Shown one piece after another: positions 18,299 through 24,163 of a stretch of DNA of 24,163 nucleotides. The position numbers and the translations under genes were made by a program. The DNA is from Chara braunii (taxonomy: Eukaryota > Streptophyta > Charophyceae > Charales > Characeae). The notes under the pieces are model-generated. The model did not search any database and was not told the DNA's origin. It was given only the letters and a program-made list of their open reading frames with translations. The first letter of the stretch is position 1. Each line of letters opens with the position of its first letter. The stretch covers positions 2,878,685-2,902,847 of the forward strand of contig BFEA01000024.1 of NCBI GenBank assembly GCA_003427395.1, written 5' to 3'.

Positions 18299-18430
18299 TT
18301 GACAGCTTGAGAGCTTGGATGTGAGGAATGACATGTAATTTTGAAGCATGAGATTTGTGGGGAATGACATATAGTATTTCACATTCCTCTGGTTAAGTTC
18401 CTGAACTCTGACAGCTTGGATGTGAGGGTT
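18272..18430. repeat. Direct repeat of about 119 bp pitch
   Basis: GGTTAAGTTCCTGAACT occurs at about 18273 and again at 18391-18407. The following words GACAGCTTG and CTTGGATGTGAGG also recur in the same order (18301-18326 and 18410-18427). The second copy lacks the right arm of the 14-bp palindrome. The repeated block interrupts the ORF0 module series. Confidence 0.7.
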
Positions 18431-18783
18431 TACTCCTCTGCCAGTCTAGAGGAGGAAGTTGACTACTTGGAATATTTAAAAGGGGCGTATGCCAGCCTTG
18501 AGCGAACAAAGAATGGCTAGAGAAGCTAAGAAGGAAAGTAACGTGGGGAGTGGGAGTAAAAAAATTTGAAAGACTCCCTGAGTTTTCAATTGCTAAGGGA
18601 TTTGAAGACAGGAGAGATTGGATGCCTCTGCTGAAAGTTATTGCTGAGATTGGAAGAGCAAGAGACAAAGACTCCACTGTGATGATAAAATCCCTGTTTT
18701 TGAGTACCTTTAAACACAAATTTGAAATCCCTGATTATGTTCAACCTGAGATCTACCTTTCAGATATTGCTTATGATGTTTAG
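18431..18783 (+). pseudogene. ORF0 module R5 (part B only)
   Basis: About 25 codons of acidic protein-like frame (SLEEEVDYLEYLKGAYASLE) end at TAG near 18510. Then a frame open to TAG at 18781-18783 carries KKFERLPEFSIAKGFEDRRD followed by WMPLLKVIAEIGRARDK, which matches part B of R3 and R4 (proline, acidic, Asp-Trp, hydrophobic helix with basic end). Part A is missing and its place is taken by the hairpin and direct-repeat block. The tail leads toward module C1. Confidence 0.4.
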
Positions 18784-18785
18784 CA

Positions 18786-19077
18786 ATGCCCAGTTTGACG
18801 GAACAGCTGACACTAGGTGTTGTGTTGGAAGGTAAAATCATCAAGGTAAAAGGGACTCTTCGGATCTCTGATAAAAACTTTTCTACTTTGGATGAGTTTG
18901 AGTTCTTGCAACCTTTCTTTAACCGAATGAGAGATTCTGCCCTGAGAATTGTCACTGATCAGACTGAGATAAATTATTTTATCAAAGGTGGTGAAAGTGG
19001 GAATTGCTGAGAGAATACCATACCACACTTCTCAGGAACGAGTCTCTCTTGCTAGAAGGATCAACAGCGGGTTGTAA
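18786..19077 (+). pseudogene. ORF0 second module type, copy C1
   Basis: A 74-codon frame (18786-19010) encodes a charged peptide with FFNRMRDSALRIVTDQTEIN. In a shifted frame it continues from about 18991 as VKVGIAERIPYHTSQERVSL followed by ARRIN, ending at TAA 19075-19077. C2 immediately downstream repeats this plan, including the closing (E)SVSLARR(V/I). One frameshift separates the two parts. The family is unknown. Confidence 0.4.
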
Positions 19078-19080
19078 GCA

Positions 19081-19347
19081 ATGCAATTTGATTATGAGAT
19101 TATAGACTTGACTCAATATTTTATGATTTGGGGTACTGTAAAGGGGTATAACAGAAGACTGAGTAGGGATGATGAAAAATAGTTAATTAAAGATTACATC
19201 GGAAGACTGAGAACGATTGTCTTGCCTTTGATCACTACCCAGTCCATCATTGCATATACACTTTATGTACAAAATTCTCAAGGAGTAGAGCAAACAAGAG
19301 AAGAGAGAAACGAGTCTGTATCCCTTGCGAGAAGAGTGGGAGATTGA
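19081..19347 (+). pseudogene. ORF0 second module type, copy C2
   Basis: One frame from ATG at 19081, with a TAG at 19180-19182, reaches TGA at 19345-19347. It contains RLRTIVLPLITTQSIIAYTL and closes with NESVSLARRVGD, matching the RMRDSALRIVTDQTEI and QERVSLARRIN parts of C1. It shares C1's final frame, separated by one stop and one codon, so C1 and C2 form a tandem duplication. Its end overlaps the open frame of gag, which starts in another register. Confidence 0.45.
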
Positions 19348-19409
19348 AGAGCAAGGAAAAAGAGGACAAAAGCGACAGAAAGAGAGAAAAAAAATATTCA
19401 GAAAAATTT

Positions 19410-20546
19410 ATGGTCAAGATGGTTGGTCGTTCAAGACCTAGCTCATCCGCATGGACCAATGAAGAGACCTTGGTTGGGGTTATACGGGAATTGGTCGAGA
19501 GAGTCGACACAATTAAAGAAGGGCCAGACATCGCAAGAGCAAAGAGGTCAGATGAGAGAACTCCCTGTTTCAGAGGACCTCAGATAAACGATTTCTTGGA
19601 CGAGTATGAATTATTTGGTCTCAATTATGGCGGGACAGATAAGCAACGGCTTAAGCACCTTCTATCTTACTGTGACACTGACTCGAGGTTGGTTGTTCAG
19701 GAATTGATGGAAGGGGTCACTACATGGGAAGAGGTCAAAGAGAAAATGGAAAATGAATTTGAGAAAGACTCGATTTCAACTACAACCAAGAATTTACTCA
19801 ATATCAGAAGAGTTAAGTATGACACTTTCAATGTTTTTCTTCAGACCTTCATCCGAACATCAAGAAGGATCCAATATTTGGACGAGGCCCAGTGATGTCA
19901 TATATTTTTGACAAATTTTACTGACACCGAAAGACAGAGAGTTCTTAATCAAGCTCAACACTATCCTCTCAGATGGGATGAAATGGTTGCAATTGTTAAA
20001 ACTCTACCTACAGTCTCTCATAAGAAATGGTCACTGGATCAGATCAGTACATTGGCCAAGGACTGGGAGACTGAGAATAGTATCAACAGAGGAAACAATC
20101 TGAATGCTGGAAATATTATTCAAAGAGTGATGACTAACGATATGTCTGCAATGCCTGCAAACCATGTTGTGGATGGCAAAGGAAAGAAGCAAGTTGAAAG
20201 TGAAGAGGATGATGATGATGAAGGTTATGGTAAGAAGGGAGATTCTTTTAGATCCAGAAAGAATGGAAAAAATGGTGACAGAGGAAACAGAGAACGAAGG
20301 AAATATGATGAGTATCCTAAGAAGAGTTTTGTCTGCTACTATTGTGGTGAAGGGGGTCATACTACCACCTATTGTAGGCCTCTTAAGGAGGATGTAAGGA
20401 GTGGGGTGACAAAAAAGGATGTAATGGGTCATGTCTATGATAGCTCATGGAACAAGTTGGACCCCAGACATCCGGGAGGTATGAGACTTCTTGCTCGTAA
20501 ACATGATGAAAAGATGAAGCGAAGAAGAAGAGAAAGGCTAACGTGA
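19410..20546 (+). pseudogene. gag: Gag (capsid-nucleocapsid), one in-frame stop
   Basis: The structural protein of the retrotransposon packages the RNA in cytoplasmic particles. The first ATG in frame is at 19410 (MVKMVGRSRPS); the frame is open upstream to 19344 without ATG. A capsid-type alpha-helical region follows (FRGPQINDFLDEYELFGLNY and WEEVKEKMENEFEKDS), typical of retrotransposon gag. TGA at 19893-19895 breaks the frame, which then continues in the same register. Near the end an acidic/basic stretch precedes the nucleocapsid zinc knuckle CYYCGEGGHTTTYC at 20334-20375, an intact C-X2-C-X4-H-X4-C. The frame ends with TGA at 20544-20546. The pol-side frame already overlaps it at about 20530 (KANVNIHFLIDELPNE), indicating a small indel in a formerly continuous gag-pol. 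Confidence 0.85.
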
Positions 20547-21292
20547 ATATTCATTTTCTCATTGATGAGTTGCCTAATGAACTAGTATAGAAAACAAGTG
20601 ACCCTTATAGCACGACTGCGTTGTCATTGGAATCCTTAACATTGGCAGAGGATGTGTCTGATGGGGCTTCTACAAGTGAGCCTCCATTGGAAGAAAATCT
20701 TACTTCTCAGAACCCTTCTGAATTAGTAGAATCCCCTTCTAATGAGATGGTTCGCTTTCTGGTCCACATGATGTCGTTTGATGGTGATCTACCTCGAGAA
20801 CTCGTCATGGAACCTAGTGTCATGCTTGGTGAAGTGAGAAACCTTCAAGCACGCATGACGCCTCAAATAATAGAGAAAAAGAAAAGAAGGAAGGTTGAGG
20901 AATCCCTGATTAATATTCTTGATGACCCAGAACCAGAACTTCCTAATAGAAAGAATGAACAAGGAAGAAAGAGAAAATTTATTCTCGAGAGTGATTTGGA
21001 AGATGGGACAGTGATTTCTGACGTAATTACTAAAATGCTGGAAGAGATAGAAGTGACTTTGTCCTTCAAGGAAGCAATGACTCTAGCACCCAAACTGAGA
21101 GAAAAACTGAAGAAGCTAATTGAGAAGAAGAAATTAGAAGTCAATTACTTGGGATCAGTTTTTCCCAGTCAGGTGAACAAGTCACTGACAGGTTGCAAGA
21201 TGAGATTTGCAACCATGGGATGTGGACACCTTATCATTTATATTAATCAGGTGAAGATTCGAGCCTTGGTGGACTCTGAGGGGCAGAGATGA
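20546..21292 (+). pseudogene. pol: Gag-protease linker and start of protease
   Basis: The frame continues from the gag overlap, is broken by TAG at 20588-20590, then stays open to 21292. The first 190 codons are acidic and then Lys/Glu-rich, with predicted helices (LSFKEAMTLAPKLREKLKKL), a variable linker. The end reads IYINQVKIRALVDSEG: the protease active-site region, where the expected Asp-Ser-Gly is disrupted by two extra bases at about 21278-21281. Skipping those two bases puts DSGAEM in the frame of the next segment. Confidence 0.75.
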
Positions 21293-21693
21293 TACTGCTT
21301 TATCGAAAAACAATGGAGGCATGTGACTTATCTATTGATAAGTTTGCCTAAAATGTACTGAGTAATATTGCAGGAAAACTTTTTGTGGCAGAATTTATTG
21401 ATAATCTGTCTATCAGAGTTGGGACCATGGTAGTGGAATTACTGGGATTTATAGTGTCAGAACTGGACCATGATTGTATCTTGGGCACTCCGTTTTTGCA
21501 TAGAATAACGGCAGTCCAATTTTTCAGTCATGAAGGGTCATCCTGGATCGACTTACAAGATCCAGAAACTTCTCAGGAACAGACCTTTATGGTCTGCACT
21601 AAAAAGGATTTCAAGCATCATTTGTCAGCTAATTCAATCAGAAAAGATGAGTCTATAGAAAGGATTAGGAGGTTAAGAGAAGAAGGCAAGTAA
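21278..21693 (+). pseudogene. pol: Retropepsin-type aspartic protease, C-terminal part
   Basis: This is the pol aspartic protease that matures the polyprotein as a dimer. After the damaged DSG site the frame has TAA at 21349-21351, then is open from 21352 with no ATG. The conserved LDHDCILGTPFL segment (about 21454-21498), equivalent to the ILGxxFL motif near the end of retropepsins, confirms the call. A charged tail ends at TAA 21691-21693. The protease cannot be active here, because the active-site loop is frameshifted and two stops flank it. Confidence 0.75.
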
Positions 21694-21958
21694 GAGGCTA
21701 AAGAAGAAATTCCGGTGGATATTAATCAAGTTTCAAAAATGATAAAGGCCCTTGGTAATCTTAAGGATGAAGATGAACAAATTGAAGTCTTTAAGAAAGT
21801 TGTAGAGACTGCTAAGGGAGGAAAGATGAAATTAAAATTTGCATCGACTTACCTTTTTTTAAGAAAATAGTCATTGGGTCAAAGAGAAAATACAAGCCCA
21901 AGGAAGTGAAGAAAAACCCGGTGGCAGTCCTAATAGAAAAAGATTATGAAGAGTCGTT
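21694..21958 (+). pseudogene. pol: Protease-RT connector; RT fingers missing
   Basis: The protease frame continues past its stop with a lysine/glutamate-rich connector (EIPVDINQVSKMIKALGNLK) to TAG at 21868-21870. The reading then shifts at a seven-T run (21854-21860) to IVIGSKRKYKPKEVKKNP and ends around 21955. The usual RT finger segment (the conserved region before catalytic motif A, typically some 60 residues or more) is not present, and motif A follows at once in another frame. This marks an internal deletion. Confidence 0.6.
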
Positions 21959-22600
21959 GATTTGTATTCTTGTTATGATCAGTTTTTCATTGATCCCACT
22001 AGCCGGCCAATGACTGTCATGCACACGCCAAGAGGGCTTATTCAGATGTGTGTGGTACCTCAGGGTTGGACTAATGGTGTAGCAGTGGTTCAAAGGGATA
22101 TGATCCAAGTCATGCAAGATATTTCTCTTGAGATAATCAGCCCCTATATTGATGACAACCTTGTAAAAGGACCCCTAGTAAGGGATGAGACTTTGGTCGC
22201 AGGAGGAGTCAGAAAGTTTGTCTGGGAACACGCTAAAGGAGTGAAGATGGTCCTAGAGAGACTTCTGAAGTACAACCTGACTGCCAGTGGACCAAAGTCC
22301 CTTCTCTTTCAGCCAGAAGTAATCATCTTGGGCTTTAGATGTTTCTCCAAGGGTAAGAGTCCTGACCTCAAAACGATAGACAAAATCTTAAACTGGTCTC
22401 TGCCACTCAAAAGAGTGACAAACGTCAGAAGCTTCTTGAGAGTCTGTGGATTCTGGAGGATTTTCATTCCTCATTTTGCTACCCTTGCAGAGCCTCTGAG
22501 GGAGATGGTAAGGCAAGGGGCTAATTTAGCATGGAATGAGAAAAGACAAGCCGCAACAGAAACTCTGCAGGAGAAATTAAAAGATAGGGGTGTAGTGCTG
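21959..22600 (+). pseudogene. pol: Reverse transcriptase palm, thumb and connection
   Basis: RNA-directed DNA polymerase of the element. Motif A, DLYSCYDQFFID, begins at 21959. The pattern in related elements as I recall it is DLYSGYDQ, so C replaces G. It is followed by TPRGLIQMCVVPQGWTNG (motif B region). The catalytic box YIDD is at 22145-22156 (both Asp present), then KGP. LTASGPKSLLFQPEVIILGF (motif D/E region) and NVRSFLRVCGFWRIFIPHFA (connection) complete the palm and thumb. The single frame is open from 21959 to 23284. Catalytic Asp residues are intact but the N-terminal fingers are deleted, so it should be inactive. Confidence 0.9.
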
Positions 22601-22630
22601 GGAACGTCTTTTTATGATGACGAGGAGGCA

Positions 22631-23010
22631 AGACCTTTCATCATTGAGACTGATGAAGGACCAGTTGCTCTGGGTGGTGTGCTCATTCAGAAAGATGAAA
22701 ATGGGAAAGAGAGGCCTCTGATACTTGAGAGCATGACTTTTAACTCTACTGAAAGAGGTTATACCCAATTCAGAAAAGAGTTGTTGGCAATCATCCATAG
22801 CCTCAGGTGCTTCAGGCACTATGTACTAGGAAGGAGATTCATCTGGAGGACTGATGCATCTGCTGTGATCGGGGTCATTAAGAAGCCTCAGCAAGTAGAT
22901 CCAACAGTCAGCAGGTGGATTGCCTTCATTTGGACTTTTGATTTTAAGCTGGAAAAGATTCCTACCGAGAAGAATAGGGCAGATGGCTTAAGCCGGATTG
23001 AGTGGAGAAA
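22631..23010 (+). pseudogene. pol: RNase H domain
   Basis: This domain degrades the RNA strand of the RNA-DNA hybrid. It continues the RT frame. The four catalytic acidic residues can be placed: Asp in IETDEGP (22652), Glu in RKELLAI (22778), Asp in WRTDASA (22853) and Asp in NRADGLSR (22982). ALGGVLIQ and ERGYTQFRKE are also family-typical. Length and spacing are normal and no stop interrupts it, making it the best-preserved domain of the element. Confidence 0.9.
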
Positions 23011-23500
23011 AAAAGAAGAAGAAGATGTAAACGAAATGATTGAAGAATTTGCCTATGTTGATAATTTTCTGAATGAAAAGGATGATGAGGATTATGAAGT
23101 ACCACGCTCCTATAAGTGGAGTTTATGGCCTGAAGAGAGAGACAACTGGGGAGAGATCCCTAATGCCTATGTTTATGAGTCAATTCTTGGGAAAGAAGAA
23201 GAGGATGAGTCACATAATTGCTATTCTAAAGTTAACGCATCGGAAGTGGCTGCTCATGAAATGGGGGAAAACTTTGGTTCAAAGTAAGAAGAAGAAGGTG
23301 AAAAGAAAGAGGAAGATATATTTTTCATTTCTGAAGAATATGACGAAAGTTATCAAGAGATTGGTAAAAAGATGGAAAAGGAACAACTAAAGGAATATTA
23401 TTGTAAAAATTTAAGGAAGAAGTTCAGATTAAAAAGAGAACATCTCTTTGTGGATGGTAAGGGAGGACTACCTTCACTAGGAGTGGTCTGTGGTAAGGAG
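23011..23500 (+). pseudogene. pol: RNase H-integrase tether
   Basis: An acidic, lysine-rich low-complexity segment joins RNase H to integrase, as in related elements. TAA at 23285-23287 interrupts it, after which the same frame continues without shift to 23596. It includes the segment LRKKFRLKREHLFVDGKGGL that leads into the integrase N-terminal domain. Confidence 0.65.
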
Positions 23501-23697
23501 AGACAGTTAGAGATAATTGTTGCTCTACATGAGGGGGTTGCAGGTGGTCACAGAGTTGCTGAGGCAACTTACTCTAAGACTGTTAAACTCTACTTCTAGC
23601 CTAGCATGAGAGACATGATTTTTAGATTTTGTAAATCATATGTGTTATGTCAGAAAAGGTCTACCACAAGAATGATTGAACCTTTATTTCTCATTAT
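23501..23697 (+). pseudogene. pol: Integrase N-terminal zinc finger, truncated
   Basis: The HHCC domain of integrase holds the enzyme multimer on DNA ends. The two His are visible in LHEGVAGGH (23528 and 23549). TAG at 23597-23599 sits where related elements have Trp (Y-x-WP). The Cys part reads CKSYVLCQKRS (23630-23659); the first Cys of the expected SCxxCQ is Tyr (TAT at 23639), so the zinc site is broken. Homology stops after EPL near 23690. The catalytic DDE core, C-terminal domain and 3' LTR are absent from the window. Confidence 0.8.
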
Positions 23698-23900
23698 TTT
23701 GGGGCCAGCACTAAGCATCCTTCTTGAGACTGAAGGGAAGTCTCTGGTAAGGGTTTGGTGTTGGTTATCATGTTGCTGTTCAGTGCCTCTTGAGACTGAA
23801 GGGACGTCTCTTGAGAAATGTTTGTCTTGTTATGGGGCATTGGCAGTATGTTTGTGGGTTATAGTATGCTTGTCTGATTGCTTGTGCTTGGGGCCTTCTT
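23698..23900. repeat. Foreign sequence with 66-bp direct repeat at integrase break
   Basis: CTTGAGACTGAAGGGAAGTC at 23723 recurs as CTTGAGACTGAAGGGACGTC at 23789, an offset of 66 bp. A TG-rich stretch follows. The sequence is unlike integrase, so the element was joined here to other DNA. Confidence 0.6.
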
Positions 23901-24163
23901 CTCTAGCCTAAAGACGCGTTGATTGTCGAGGTCAGCCAGAGCCTTACCGCAGTAGGTTGCAATCTCAGGCTGGTGTGGTCAGCAGGTCCCCGACGCGAGT
24001 ATCGAATTCCATAGTCGACTGAGGCTAAGGCTCCGGGGGTCTGGCATGTGAGGTCGAAAAGGGTCAGTTGGAACCCTACTGCAGTCAGAGGATGCAATCC
24101 AGTAAGGTTAGCCAGAGCCTTGAATCGTAGTTAGACCGGGTCCTACGTTCAAAAATTTGGGCG
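23901..24163. other. Unassigned sequence with diverged repeats
   Basis: The word GCCAGAGCCTT occurs at about 23934 and 24110, and CGCAGTAGGTTGCAATC-like sequence is echoed near 24080 (TGCAGTCAGAGGATGCAATC). This suggests an old duplication of roughly 140-180 bp. No gene is visible. Confidence 0.35.

Larger units (their letters stand above)
16037..23697 (+). mobile_element. Decayed Ty3/gypsy LTR retrotransposon with extra leader ORF
   Basis: Order: probable LTR, tRNA-Asp-type PBS, about 2.7 kb of decayed extra coding sequence (ORF0), gag with a CCHC knuckle, protease, RT, RNase H and the integrase zinc finger. Protease-RT-RNase H-integrase order identifies Ty3/gypsy (Metaviridae-type) rather than Ty1/copia. 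The copy is defective in every gene and stops inside integrase with no 3' LTR, so the 3' portion was lost or replaced. An extra ORF between the 5' LTR and gag is known in the plant Ogre/Tat lineage, which is the nearest precedent I can name. I do not claim that this element belongs to that lineage. Confidence 0.75.

Noticed and set aside
16635-23600. Alternative genetic code to explain in-frame stops
   Set aside because: TAA, TAG and TGA all occur as interruptions, and frameshifts and a deletion are present too, so decay is the simpler reading.

Overview
The window looks like repeat-rich nuclear DNA of a eukaryote. It has no operons, no ribosome-binding-site pattern and no dense gene packing. 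It carries a 78-bp trinucleotide microsatellite, a satellite array, families of inverted repeats and a decayed LTR retrotransposon. The retroelement is Ty3/gypsy-type: a CCHC gag, an aspartic protease, a YIDD reverse transcriptase, RNase H and a piece of integrase. Its probable primer-binding site matches the 3' end of plant-type tRNA-Asp (from memory). The RT wording (DLYSCYDQF, VPQGWTNG, YIDDNLVKGP, LTASGPKS) recalls elements I associate with charophyte green algae such as Chara. A streptophyte alga or other green plant is therefore my best guess, as an inference only. I see no intact host gene, tRNA or rRNA.

Layout. Positions 1-4600 are mostly unassigned sequence with a terminal poly-T tract, an (ATT)n microsatellite and isolated short perfect inverted repeats. 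Positions 4625-5080 hold a run of consecutive hairpins. Positions 5838-6402 are a satellite of about 122 bp arranged as an alternating A-B-A-B-A dimer array of 245 bp. Positions 6690-7579 hold ten copies of a hairpin repeat in which the AACTTA loop is nearly constant while the paired stems change together. Positions 7580-13490 are largely featureless to me, apart from a large hairpin at 11289 and a two-copy direct repeat near 12100. Positions 13497-14849 contain short decayed reading frames of unknown origin. Positions 15015-15205 are a 33-bp minisatellite that reads as an 11-residue repeat.

From 15368 to 23700 the plus strand is coding-like. A decayed copy of an unknown protein module (R1, 15368-16036) lies upstream of a probable LTR end, TATA box and tRNA-Asp-type primer-binding site (16539-16556). 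Between that site and gag lies a decayed extra reading region of about 2.7 kb ('ORF0', 16635-19347). It is built from tandemly repeated modules R2-R5 followed by a second repeated module, C1-C2. Then come gag (19410-20546), protease, RT, RNase H and the integrase zinc finger, where homology stops near 23690. Every part carries stops, frameshifts or deletions, so this copy cannot move on its own. The most unusual items are the covarying hairpin family, the dimeric satellite and the repeated-module leader region upstream of gag.
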